NCBI RefSeq assembly: GCF_004310665.1
Contig: NZ_SIXF01000005.1
Coordinates: 1-64,000, forward strand
Origin: Pedobacter kyonggii
GTDB lineage: Bacteria; Bacteroidota; Bacteroidia; Sphingobacteriales; Sphingobacteriaceae
Reading direction: 5' to 3'
Length of the DNA stretch: 64,000 nucleotides
In this document: one piece after another, positions 8,644 to 16,661 of the stretch
How the letters are laid out: every line of letters begins with the position of its first letter
How positions within the stretch are numbered: the stretch's first letter is position 1
Notes under the pieces: generated by a model
The model's database searches: none
What the model was told of the DNA's origin: nothing
What the model saw: only the letters and a program-made list of their open reading frames with translations
Translations under genes and position numbers: made by a program

Positions 8644-8676
8644 AAACCCTTGTCAGTTAATTGCTTGCAAGGGTTT
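8644..8676. terminator. hairpin AAACCCTTG/CAAGGGTTT
   Basis: Perfect 9-bp stem with a 15-nt loop and T-rich 3' side (gggttttg). It lies just outside the edge of the duplicated unit and downstream of no intact plus-strand gene. It may terminate transcription between the unit and the decayed genes to the right. Confidence 0.45.
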
Positions 8677-8816
8677 TGTGTTTGGTGATTTACACTTTTT
8701 TAGAACTATATATTCTTAAAGACTACACAAATTTCTAAAAGCTGTATTAAATAAATTATAATCAGATCATATTATTTGTCGCTATATCGCTCCATTGTAC
8801 TTTTAATTGTTTTTAC

Positions 8817-9278
8817 TTAATAAAGATCCTGCTTGCTTTTGCCCAATATCAAGTTTCCTAAAATAAAGTCGAACATATAATTTTCGGCTTTTTCCTCTTT
8901 GCATTCTATATTTGGTCCAAGTTCGGGATGCAATAAACTGATTTCATAGGAAGTCAATATTTTGTCGTCTTCTATTATTGTCCACTTCCAAAGCGGTGTA
9001 TCATTAAATATTAATTTAAGTTCCCGATTTTGTTATTTAAATTTCTGGTTAAAACCAAGTTTTATATCTACAATCGTTTCGCCGCGATCATCAGATATCA
9101 GATTACTATTTTTACGGAATAGCCCGGAACGATTTTCAATTTTGTAGTGTTCTGAATATATATTAAAAGTTGTGGGTGGCTTGGCCCAATCATCTCCTCT
9201 AATTAAAGTTCCAATTTCCTTTTCGTTGTGGTAGAGCGAGAAAGAAATTTTGTCAAGTTGTATCCATATTTTGTTCAT
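8817..9278 (-). pseudogene. 153-residue hypothetical protein interrupted by an in-frame stop
   Basis: The frame opens at 9278 with MNKIWIQLDKISFSLYHN and stops at codon 82 (TAA, 9033-9035). Without changing frame it continues QNRELKLIFNDTPLWKW through to LGNLILGKSKQDLY and a stop at 8817-8819. So one nonsense codon splits an otherwise open 154-codon gene. The protein is soluble, with alternating beta-type segments and several Trp. I do not recognise the family. An in-frame stop rather than a frameshift argues for real mutation rather than a homopolymer error. Confidence 0.7.
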
Positions 9279-9302
9279 AAGGCCATCGATTATTTATACA
9301 AG

Positions 9303-9560
9303 TTATAAATTCCCTTTACTTAATATCTGTTCAAATATAGACGCTCCATTCTGCCAATTATTAAGATCCGTTATTGGATGAATTTCTCGATATAAGTTAC
9401 ATAGATTTCATCATCTTTAATTTTTCTATTATCTAAGATAAGATTTTCTTTCACCCAACTTTCATACTATTTTTCGAATTCATGTAGTTTTTCAACGGAA
9501 TATTCATGCCCAGTTCGAGCAAGATAGTAAACGGGATAGTTGGCACTAGCGCAACAAGCT
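9303..9560 (-). pseudogene. decayed gene fragment
   Basis: Minus-strand translation gives NYPVYYLARTGHEYSVEKLH, an in-frame TAG, then SWVKENLILDNRKIKDDEI, and after a frame change ITDLNNWQNGASIFEQILSK with a stop at 9303-9305. At least one nonsense codon and one frameshift are present. The pieces read as one former protein C-terminus. It ends about 25 bp before the next decayed gene, so both may once have formed one unit. Family unknown. Confidence 0.45.
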
Positions 9561-9639
9561 TAACGGTATTTACATTCAGGTGAAGACATAAATGTTTACA
9601 CAAATGCTTTTTGCAGCTGCCTTACACCCTGTCCCTGTT

Positions 9640-10947
9640 CTACTCCGACTGGTATCTGGAAAGCTTTCTGATCTGGTAAAAAAAACGCTCAATTAACCGT
9701 AAGTCCTGTGTTACAATTTCGGCATTTCCCTTTAACTCATTATCGAAAGGAAGTGTTTTCTGATAAGAAGTTTTCAGGCCCCTAGGAAGTACAACATCTA
9801 CATAATAATTGCCTTTTTCGTCGGGCGTGAAAGATATATTTTGCACCCTCCCCTCTATAATGCCATATTCCTGATAGCGGTAATTGTCGAGTTTGATTAA
9901 AACTTTTTCTCCCCTGGCAATTTTCCCCGAATTGGTTGCAGCCACAAACATTTTACCTATAAGCGCCTTTTTCTGGTCGGGTAAAATAGATAAAACAGGA
10001 TCGCCACGTTTTACAATTTGATTTTCGCCCCAAAACTGCTGAAAACTGATTACCCCATCTGTAGAAGAAACCACCAGGTAGTTTTGTTCCCATGCCCTTA
10101 ACGAACGCCTTAACTGCTCTAGCAGCTGTAAGGTTTGCGATGCGAAATTGATTTTATCTTTCTCTGCATTTATGGTTGTACCGCTTTTTGTTTTATTGAG
10201 GTTAAAAATGGCTTCATCTGTTTGCGATAAAGAGATATCGAGGTTTTCTAAGTTCTGTTGCGCCTGTAAAAATTTAATTTTTTCGTTTTCAAATTCCAAA
10301 GCCGAAATTACCTTTTGGTTTAGCAGCAGCTGGGCGCGCTGGTAATTCTTTTTTACCAGCTCAAATTTTAAACCTTCAAATGTTTTTTGCCTTTTTAACG
10401 CAATTATCCTGCTTTTATTTATCTGAATATTTTGAGCTGTCGCTACATTTTCAGGCGCATAGGGTTTAAGCCTGGCAAACAGCTGCTCATCCTGAAATGC
10501 TTTCGCAAAATTATTGTAATCGCCCTGTAGCTCACCTAATTTAAAACGCGAAACTTTATCAACCGGAAACGAAAATAGCTGATCGGGAGAAATGGAATCT
10601 ATAATGCTTTTAAGCTGTAAAATGTCTTTATAACTTGCGGTAGATTGTAAAACCATTAATATTTCGCCTTTTTTTATCTTTTGATGATCGCTGATGAATA
10701 TTTTTTCAATTTTAGAATCGGTTCTGATCTGTAATTTTTCTGGTGGATTCTGCGAGGTAACCACAATTGTTGCAGGTACAAACTCAGGATATTTAATGAA
10801 ATAACTCATTAGTAAAATCATTAAAAGGATGGCCAGGATAACCACACTCCCCCAGCGGAACATCCAATGAGGCGGTTCTGATAAAATATCCTGCACACCT
10901 TCCGAGCGCAGTTGCACCTCGTCCAGTTTATCTTTTTTAGTTTCCAA
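9640..10947 (-). CDS. HlyD-family membrane fusion protein of the RiPP exporter
   Basis: A 435-aa periplasmic adaptor. It has a short cytoplasmic N-terminus, one TM segment (VVILAILLMILLMSYFI, residues about 35-52), then a lipoyl-like half motif (IEKIFISDHQKIKKGEILM), a long alpha-helical hairpin (about 130-290) and the second lipoyl half and beta-barrel (VISFQQFWGENQIVKRGDP). It joins an inner-membrane ABC exporter to an outer-membrane channel. Its start overlaps the end of the C39 ABC gene by 11 bp, so the two are translationally coupled. It is the last gene of the RiPP operon. No outer-membrane TolC-type gene is nearby. Confidence 0.88.
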   Translation of the reverse strand: METKKDKLDEVQLRSEGVQDILSEPPHWMFRWGSVVILAILLMILLMSYFIKYPEFVPATIVVTSQNPPEKLQIRTDSKIEKIFISDHQKIKKGEILMVLQSTASYKDILQLKSIIDSISPDQLFSFPVDKVSRFKLGELQGDYNNFAKAFQDEQLFARLKPYAPENVATAQNIQINKSRIIALKRQKTFEGLKFELVKKNYQRAQLLLNQKVISALEFENEKIKFLQAQQNLENLDISLSQTDEAIFNLNKTKSGTTINAEKDKINFASQTLQLLEQLRRSLRAWEQNYLVVSSTDGVISFQQFWGENQIVKRGDPVLSILPDQKKALIGKMFVAATNSGKIARGEKVLIKLDNYRYQEYGIIEGRVQNISFTPDEKGNYYVDVVLPRGLKTSYQKTLPFDNELKGNAEIVTQDLRLIERFFYQIRKLSRYQSE

Positions 10948-13129
10948 GTTCGAGCTGGTTTTTTATTAATCTGTAATATTCTCCTTTTTTTGCCACCAGT
11001 TCACTGTGGTTGCCTTCTTCTACAACCATTCCCTTATCCAGTACAATAATTTTATCTGCATGTTTAACCGTAGATAACCTGTGGGCAATTACAATGGCCG
11101 TTTTACCCTTAAAAAACTGGTTCAGGTTTTCGATAATTATCTTTTCGTTGTTGGCATCTAATGCACTTGTGGCCTCATCGAAAAAGATGTATTCGGGCGA
11201 TTTATACACGGCCCGGGCAATAAACAACCTTTGCTTCTGTCCACCGCTAACGCCCATACCCTCGTTACCAATTTTGGTGTTGTAACTTAAAGGCAGGCTT
11301 TCTATAAAATCCTGTATGTTGGCAATTTCTATGGCTTTTCTCAGTTTTTGTTTATCAATCGCATCTTCGCCAATGGCGATATTATTGGCAATACTATCGT
11401 TAAATACATAACTCTCCTGCATCACTACACCGCAATGGTCGCGCCAGTACCTGGGCGAAATATTTTTCATATCGGTGCTGCCAATTTTTATTTCGCCTCG
11501 ATCGGGTTCGTAAAATTTGGTCAACAGCTTTAAAAGCGTTGTTTTTCCGCTACCGCTGGCCCCAACTATAGCCGTGGTTTTTTGAAAGGGGATAACAAGG
11601 TTTAAATCCTGAAAAACAGGCGAATCGGCCCCAGTATACCTGAACGATACAGCCTTTAGTTCGATGTCTTTCTGCGCAATTTCGGTAGCATATTGTTCTT
11701 CGCTGCCTTCTTCGTTGTCTTTATCATGAATTTCCTGTAACCTTTCGAGCGAAATTCTGGCATCCTGTGTTTGTTTGATAAATTCTATGAGCTGCATTAA
11801 GGGGCTGTTTAGCTGCCCGATGATATATTGTACCGAAAGCATCATGCCCAGGGTAAGGTTACCACTCAAAACCAGTTTTGCGGCAAGGAAACTAACCAGG
11901 ATATCTTTTATCTGATTAATAAAACCACCACCTACAGATTGCCACTGCTCTAACGAGAGTGCCTTTATTTTTATCTTAAATAACTTTACCTGTAAAAATT
12001 CCCAGCCCCAGCGTTTCTGTTTTTCGGCATTATGCATTTTTATTTCCTGCATGCCATTAATCAGTTCTATCACCGTGCTCTGCTCTTGCGCAACCTGAGC
12101 AAACATTTTATAATCGAGTTCTTTTCTTCTTTTAAGGAAAAAAACTATCCACCCCACATACAAAAGCGCGCCCAGCAGGTACACGATAAATAAACGGTAA
12201 TCGTAAATGAAGAGTATAATGCTAAAAATAAGTAGGTTTACCATCGAAAAGAGGGTATTGAGCGAGGAGCTGGTTAGCAATTGTTCTATCCGGTGGTGAT
12301 CATTAATGCGCTGCATGATATCACCTGTCATCCTCGTATCAAAGAAACTGATCGGCAGTTTCATCAGCTTGATAAAAAAGTCGGAAATGATTGAAATGTT
12401 AATCCGGGTAGAAAGGTGTAGCAAGATCCAGCTCCTAATTATTTCAATGCCCATTTTACCCATAAAAAGCATCACCTGGGCCAGCAAAACCAGGTAAATA
12501 AAGTTAATGTCCTGGTTTTGTATGCCTACATCAACAATACTTTGGGTAAGGAAAGGAAAAATAAGCGATAATAAACTTCCGGCCAGTAAGCCAATGGCCA
12601 GCTGGATAACGAGCGATTTATATTTTAGTAAATACCTGGAGAGGAAAGAGAAGCTTGTTTTCTTTTCAGTGTCTTCAAAATCACTGGTGTAAAATGCAGG
12701 GCTTGTTTCTAAAATAAGGGCAATACCTTCTTCTGTATTTTCGTGGGCATTATCGCCGATCCAGTATTTTATAAATTCGGCTTTGGTATAGGTAATTAAG
12801 CCATAACCTGGATCTGAAACATAAACCTTACCGGCTCTGTCAATTTTATAAACTACAACATAGTGGTTTTTATTCCAGTGTACAATGCAGGGCAATGGTG
12901 CATCGGCCAACAGGGTATTAAAATTTATTTTAACACCTAGTGTTCTAAAGCCTAAAGCCTCTGCTGCATTACTAAGGCCAAGCAAACCACTCCCTTCCCT
13001 GGTGGTTTCCGCAAGGGTTCTGATTTGCTGCAACGCAATGCCCTTCTTATAGTGTTTAGCTATAATACGCAGGCAGGTTGGCCCGCAATCCTTATTGTCG
13101 GGCTGTTTATAAAAGGGGAAAGATTTCAT
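10937..13129 (-). CDS. bifunctional C39 peptidase / ABC exporter for double-glycine peptides
   Basis: A 730-aa protein. Residues 1-130 are a C39 peptidase: Cys15 in NKDCGPTCL, His89 in KNHYVVVY and Asp106 in SDPGYG form the expected triad. Residues about 165-450 hold six TM segments. The ATPase has Walker A GASGSGKT (523-530), the signature VSGGQKQR, Walker B YIFFDEATSALD and the H-loop in IAHRLST. It cleaves leader peptides after Gly-Gly while exporting them. The three precursors upstream end their leaders in INGG, a matching substrate. Only 1 bp separates it from the SPASM maturase gene. Confidence 0.93.
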   Translation of the reverse strand: MKSFPFYKQPDNKDCGPTCLRIIAKHYKKGIALQQIRTLAETTREGSGLLGLSNAAEALGFRTLGVKINFNTLLADAPLPCIVHWNKNHYVVVYKIDRAGKVYVSDPGYGLITYTKAEFIKYWIGDNAHENTEEGIALILETSPAFYTSDFEDTEKKTSFSFLSRYLLKYKSLVIQLAIGLLAGSLLSLIFPFLTQSIVDVGIQNQDINFIYLVLLAQVMLFMGKMGIEIIRSWILLHLSTRINISIISDFFIKLMKLPISFFDTRMTGDIMQRINDHHRIEQLLTSSSLNTLFSMVNLLIFSIILFIYDYRLFIVYLLGALLYVGWIVFFLKRRKELDYKMFAQVAQEQSTVIELINGMQEIKMHNAEKQKRWGWEFLQVKLFKIKIKALSLEQWQSVGGGFINQIKDILVSFLAAKLVLSGNLTLGMMLSVQYIIGQLNSPLMQLIEFIKQTQDARISLERLQEIHDKDNEEGSEEQYATEIAQKDIELKAVSFRYTGADSPVFQDLNLVIPFQKTTAIVGASGSGKTTLLKLLTKFYEPDRGEIKIGSTDMKNISPRYWRDHCGVVMQESYVFNDSIANNIAIGEDAIDKQKLRKAIEIANIQDFIESLPLSYNTKIGNEGMGVSGGQKQRLFIARAVYKSPEYIFFDEATSALDANNEKIIIENLNQFFKGKTAIVIAHRLSTVKHADKIIVLDKGMVVEEGNHSELVAKKGEYYRLIKNQLELGN

Positions 13130-13130
13130 G

Positions 13131-14219
13131 TTAAACAGACCAGGCTCTATTAAAATGATCTGATAATTTTTGCTGATTTATAACGCATCCCGTTGCGGAG
13201 ATGGCAACACCAGAATCCTTTAGGTTAATATAATTTTCTTCATCATCCCATTTGGATAAATAAGGATTGTAAGCACATTCAGCTTGATGATACCATTTCT
13301 CATCACCCTTAACAGGCACCCGGCTATCAACACACATGTACCTAAATTCACAATCGCTGCAAACAAGTGTATTGTTTTTGTTGATATTTCCTAATTCGCG
13401 GAACTTATCCGAGCGGATGGTATTTAAAAACAGATCTTTGGTTAACAGTTTTACATTACCAAAGCTATACGTATTGTTTAAACCATTTTTAACGTTCCCT
13501 TCCCGATCTATGTATACTTTTCCGTAATAATAAGAATGAACGTTGTAGGCCTCTAAAAAATGTTCGTTATTTAACGACAGTTTATCTGTAGTTAGTTTGG
13601 TTTTATAGGTCGCAAATTCTTCTTCAAAAAAGTTAAAATAAACATTTTGATAGCGTTGTGTGGTTTCTGTTTGGCTGGTTGAATTGAAGAAATTAACTGA
13701 AAAAATTAAGCGGTGATTACTGATCAGCTGACGTGTTGTTTCATAACTTTCCTGATCAAAGTTTTCAATGTACAGGTAAACACTATCTATTTCGAGCGTA
13801 TCTATTTTTGCTAAAAGTGTGAGCAGATGATCATCTATCTGAGGCGCTATAACTGATACGTTTAAAAGGTATTCATCTTTAATAAAATCAAAAAAAACAG
13901 GGTCTGTATCCGAATGCACAATTGCATTAGTGAGCAGGTTTGGTTGCGCAAGATTTCTGTTTAAACTTTTGAAACGGTTTTTCTGGTTACGGTCAGCTAT
14001 TTCGAATATGATTTCTTCCCTAAGTAAAAAATCTACGAGCTCCTCTTTTTCCTTCTGATCGGTAATTTTATTAAAATTAATTACATCGTTGGTATCCAAA
14101 ATAGCATAATGCGGGTTAGGGATAAAAAAATAATCTTTCCGAATAATATCATAAATAATTGCCCTATTGTAACCCATAACAGGAATGCACAATTGATTTC
14201 TTAAAAATAATTTATTCAT
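13131..14219 (-). CDS. gwsS: grasp-with-SPASM system SPASM-domain peptide maturase
   Basis: A 362-aa protein with the C-terminal SPASM-like Cys set C287-x2-C290-x5-C296 and C315 (VCSDCEFRYMC ... HQAEC), which binds an auxiliary iron-sulfur cluster in related maturases. The N-terminal region has only Cys11, and I see no CX3CX2C radical-SAM motif; known members of this family also pair with an ATP-grasp enzyme. It probably recognises or modifies the precursor peptide together with the ATP-grasp protein. Its ATG overlaps the stop of the 53-aa gene (ATGA), showing tight coupling. The symbol follows family naming and is inferred. Confidence 0.85.
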   Translation of the reverse strand: MNKLFLRNQLCIPVMGYNRAIIYDIIRKDYFFIPNPHYAILDTNDVINFNKITDQKEKEELVDFLLREEIIFEIADRNQKNRFKSLNRNLAQPNLLTNAIVHSDTDPVFFDFIKDEYLLNVSVIAPQIDDHLLTLLAKIDTLEIDSVYLYIENFDQESYETTRQLISNHRLIFSVNFFNSTSQTETTQRYQNVYFNFFEEEFATYKTKLTTDKLSLNNEHFLEAYNVHSYYYGKVYIDREGNVKNGLNNTYSFGNVKLLTKDLFLNTIRSDKFRELGNINKNNTLVCSDCEFRYMCVDSRVPVKGDEKWYHQAECAYNPYLSKWDDEENYINLKDSGVAISATGCVINQQKLSDHFNRAWSV

Positions 14220-14377
14220 AACGGCGATTTATAAAGTAGGTCTAACTGTAAACTTTTGGTGCAGAATAGTTTAGATTCTCTGGTTTTGATTAAATACTTC
14301 GGTTTTTCTTTTTTAACTAAAGATTTTAAATGAATGGGCGCATTTCCACTTTGAATTTCCTGGCTGATTTTTTTCAT
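14216..14377 (-). CDS. 53-aa basic protein inside the RiPP operon
   Basis: A short frame between the ATP-grasp and SPASM genes: MKKISQEIQSGNAPIHLKSL, a Lys-rich middle (VKKEKPKYLIK) and one Cys (residue 39, KLFCTKSLQ). It starts 4 bp after the ATP-grasp stop and its TGA overlaps the SPASM ATG by 4 bp, so it fills the gap with no spare sequence. That packing is strong evidence of coding. I do not recognise the family. It could be a precursor-recognition helper, a chaperone-like accessory to the maturases, or an N-terminal piece split from the SPASM protein. Confidence 0.7.
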   Translation of the reverse strand: MKKISQEIQSGNAPIHLKSLVKKEKPKYLIKTRESKLFCTKSLQLDLLYKSPL

Positions 14378-14381
14378 GTGA

Positions 14382-15314
14382 TTATAGATTTAAAGCAATT
14401 TCCTTTTCCAGGTTGTAGTTGCAAGGGCTGGAAACCATTCCGAACTGACCAATAGGATTGAGGTCTAAAAAGTAATATTGCTGATCTTCTTTGGATAAAA
14501 CGACATCAAAAGAAGCGCAATTCAATCCCATATTATCCAACAAGCCTTTAATTTTCCGCTCGTAATATTTTGGAAACAGGTAAGGTGTTATTCTATTGGG
14601 TTTCGATCTGTCGTAATTTCTAAAGTCGACCTTGGTTTTACTATTGTTTTGAGAAAAAATTGCCATCGCGTAAAAATTGCCATTGAGGTAGAAACACCTT
14701 ATTTCATAGCTTTTTAAAATGTTTTTCTGGAAAAATGTAGGGACAAATTCATTTGGCAATGCTTCAATATCAGCTACTGTTATTTCGGTTGTATAGGTTA
14801 AATGAATAAAATCATCAGTATCAAAAATAGAAAGAGGTGCGTTTAAGGGTTTAGAAATGATATTTTTTTCCTGCTTATAAAATTCAAGTAAGGCTTCTTT
14901 ATTCCCGGTAACAATAAAATTTGGTGCCGGTATTTTAAGTTTACTGCATAAATCCAACAAATGAAGTTTGTTTATATCTCTTGTTTTAAAATTATTTATG
15001 CCGTCTTTTTTATCGAAAGTGAAATGAATGTATTCCATTAAACTTGCATTTTCTGCCGATAGGTAATTACTGATATGTTGACTGTTAAAGTTTTTTACAA
15101 AGTCTATATCCCCCCGCCTGTACCATATTTTGGTTATTTCATTACTGTGAATGGTTTTTCCATTAATGTTGATTATAAAATCCTTTTCAGTAATCGAAAT
15201 CAGTTTTGCATCTGTATCCTCATTAATGCGGATAAATTTCTTTTTCAGATGTAATAACCAGTTAATAACCATAGCGGTAGAGTAATCATCAGTAATGGAG
15301 AAAATCAGGATCAT
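14382..15314 (-). CDS. gwsG: grasp-with-SPASM system ATP-grasp peptide maturase
   Basis: A 310-aa ATP-grasp ligase. The N-terminal part holds TKIWYRRGDIDF, seen in graspetide (microviridin-type) ligases, and the C-terminal part has the ATP/Mg region YEIRCFYLNGNFYAMAIF and FLDLNPIGQFGM. Such enzymes activate Asp/Glu side chains and join them to Ser/Thr or Lys in a precursor core, forming macrocycles. The next genes are a 53-aa protein and the SPASM maturase. A strong hairpin separates this gene from the precursors upstream, so it probably gets read-through transcription. Confidence 0.87.
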   Translation of the reverse strand: MILIFSITDDYSTAMVINWLLHLKKKFIRINEDTDAKLISITEKDFIININGKTIHSNEITKIWYRRGDIDFVKNFNSQHISNYLSAENASLMEYIHFTFDKKDGINNFKTRDINKLHLLDLCSKLKIPAPNFIVTGNKEALLEFYKQEKNIISKPLNAPLSIFDTDDFIHLTYTTEITVADIEALPNEFVPTFFQKNILKSYEIRCFYLNGNFYAMAIFSQNNSKTKVDFRNYDRSKPNRITPYLFPKYYERKIKGLLDNMGLNCASFDVVLSKEDQQYYFLDLNPIGQFGMVSSPCNYNLEKEIALNL

Positions 15315-15353
15315 GCTTAATTGGGGTTAACTTATGTTTTGTTTAATTTGGTG

Positions 15354-15385
15354 AAAAAATGGAGGCTGTTAATCCTCCATTTTTT
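15354..15385 (-). terminator. intrinsic terminator between precursors and maturation genes
   Basis: Perfect 12-bp stem AAAAAATGGAGG/CCTCCATTTTTT with an 8-nt loop. On the transcribed minus strand the 3' arm runs into T residues. It lies between the last precursor and the ATP-grasp gene, so it should give many precursor transcripts and few maturase transcripts, a common layout in RiPP operons. Confidence 0.8.
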
Positions 15386-15398
15386 AATCAGAGCAGCT

Positions 15399-15599
15399 TT
15401 AATCAATAGAGCTGGAAAGGCCTTGTACTGTTCTTACACTTCTCACACTTCCATCATCATTGTAATAGGTATACTGGCCATCGGGCGAATTGGTTGTGCC
15501 GGTTCTTACCCAACATGAACTCATGCAGCCTGCGGCGAGTTTGCCTCCATTGATCTGACTATTTTTTAAATCAATTCTTTTTTCAAATAAACCTTTCAT
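15399..15599 (-). CDS. RiPP precursor peptide 1 (divergent core)
   Basis: A 66-aa precursor. The leader MKGLFEKRIDLKNSQINGG is nearly the same as in the two upstream precursors and ends in Gly-Gly for C39 cleavage. The core is different: KLAAGCMSSCWVRTGTTN, then an Asp/Tyr-rich stretch and a Ser-rich end (GLSSSID), 47 aa with two Cys. Leader Cys14 of the others is Ser here. Thr/Ser and Asp residues in the core suit ester or amide links made by the ATP-grasp enzyme (inference). Shared leader and distinct core suggest that one enzyme set makes two products. Confidence 0.85.
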   Translation of the reverse strand: MKGLFEKRIDLKNSQINGGKLAAGCMSSCWVRTGTTNSPDGQYTYYNDDGSVRSVRTVQGLSSSID

Positions 15600-15650
15600 A
15601 TTATTTATTTTATTGGTTAACAGATATTGTAATTTTTGTTTTTGGTATGA

Positions 15651-15833
15651 TTAGCAATTGTAATCAGTACAAACCTGTATGGTTTTATAACTATCGTCTT
15701 TAACGGTATAACGTACATCGGAACAGCCGCCCGAGCAAGTTTCGGTACGGATGGTCGCTTGCGATTCAGCTAACCTTCCACCATTGATTTGACAATTTTT
15801 TAAATCAATTCGTTTTTCAAATAAACCTTTCAT
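15651..15833 (-). CDS. RiPP precursor peptide 2
   Basis: A 60-aa precursor: leader MKGLFEKRIDLKNCQINGG, predicted cleavage after Gly19, and a 41-aa core rich in Thr, Asp and Cys (TETCSGGCSDVRY ... VCTDYNC). Core Cys are at residues 33, 37, 55 and 60. The core is close to that of precursor 3, and the surrounding DNA repeats with it, so the two come from tandem duplication (about 234-bp period). Substrate of the ATP-grasp and SPASM maturases and of the C39 exporter. Confidence 0.88.
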   Translation of the reverse strand: MKGLFEKRIDLKNCQINGGRLAESQATIRTETCSGGCSDVRYTVKDDSYKTIQVCTDYNC

Positions 15834-15884
15834 ATTATTTGTTTTATTGGTTAACAGGTATTGTAATTTTTGTTTTTGGTGTTA

Positions 15885-16076
15885 TTAGCAATTGTAATCA
15901 GTACAAACCTGTATGGTTGTTTTATTGTCGTCTTTAACGGTATAACGTACATCAGAACAGCCTTGTGTACAGGTTTCTGTACGAACTGTAGTGTTAGATT
16001 CGGCTAATCTCCCGCCATTGATTTGACAATTTTTTAAATCAATCCTTTTTTCGAATAACTTGTTGTTTGTTTTCAT
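15885..16076 (-). CDS. RiPP precursor peptide 3 (first in the operon)
   Basis: A 63-aa precursor with a slightly longer N-terminus (MKTNNKLFEKRIDLKNCQ), INGG cleavage site at residues 21-22, and a 41-aa core (TETCTQGCSDVRYTVKDD ... VCTDYNC). It differs from precursor 2 in a few core positions (SNTTV for SQATI, TQG for SGG, NKT for SYK) while keeping all four Cys and the Asp/Thr pattern. It lies next to the divergent promoter region, so it should be the most strongly transcribed copy. Confidence 0.88.
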   Translation of the reverse strand: MKTNNKLFEKRIDLKNCQINGGRLAESNTTVRTETCTQGCSDVRYTVKDDNKTTIQVCTDYNC

Positions 16077-16661
16077 AATAAAATAATTTAATGTAATAGA
16101 TAAACTTCGCCATCTTAACCCTGGCGTTTGGGTTTTTGCTGATCAGCTATTCATAATCACATTTCTTGCACGTCTACAAAAAACGTAATGGTATAAATCT
16201 TATTAGGCAGTTTATATTGGCTGCTTAGTGATTGCAACTGGTTAATTAATTTTAAAATTGGAAAGAAACTAAAGGCAATGCAAGGAGTAGTTGATATGTG
16301 GCAGGGTTGAGCCAATATTCGTAAAAGTTTGGTGCTTATGCGTTAAACGGCTGCCACCGCTTAGCACTTAATCATTTAATTTTGCGATGTATTATAAAAT
16401 ACTGCCTGATGGATGGAATGGGCTTTTTAGCTTAAATAGACTTATGTTTTAGGCCATTTAAGCAAGTTTTTAGTTGCTGCGCTATTTAAACAGAAAAATT
16501 GATTAGCTGTTTCCCAGATAATTGTTTAATTGATACAAATATGGAGCGAAAGCCTGCATATATTTACCAGTTGTTTTTTTTGAAACCGACTATTCATAAA
16601 TTTAACCATTAAATAATTTACGCTTAAAGGGAATAAAATACATATAATTCAATTTCTGTTA
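16077..16661. promoter_or_regulatory. divergent control region between RiPP operon and LytS/LytTR system
   Basis: 585 bp without a gene, flanked by the first precursor (leftward) and the sensor kinase (rightward). AT-rich. I see a weak -7-like TACGTTTT on the minus strand near 16180 but no confident full promoter. This is where the LytTR regulator would be expected to bind if it controls the precursors; I could not identify a clear pair of LytTR half-sites. Confidence 0.4.

Noticed and set aside
9640-16076. Lanthipeptide cluster
   Set aside because: No LanB/LanC/LanM genes; the enzymes are ATP-grasp and SPASM types.
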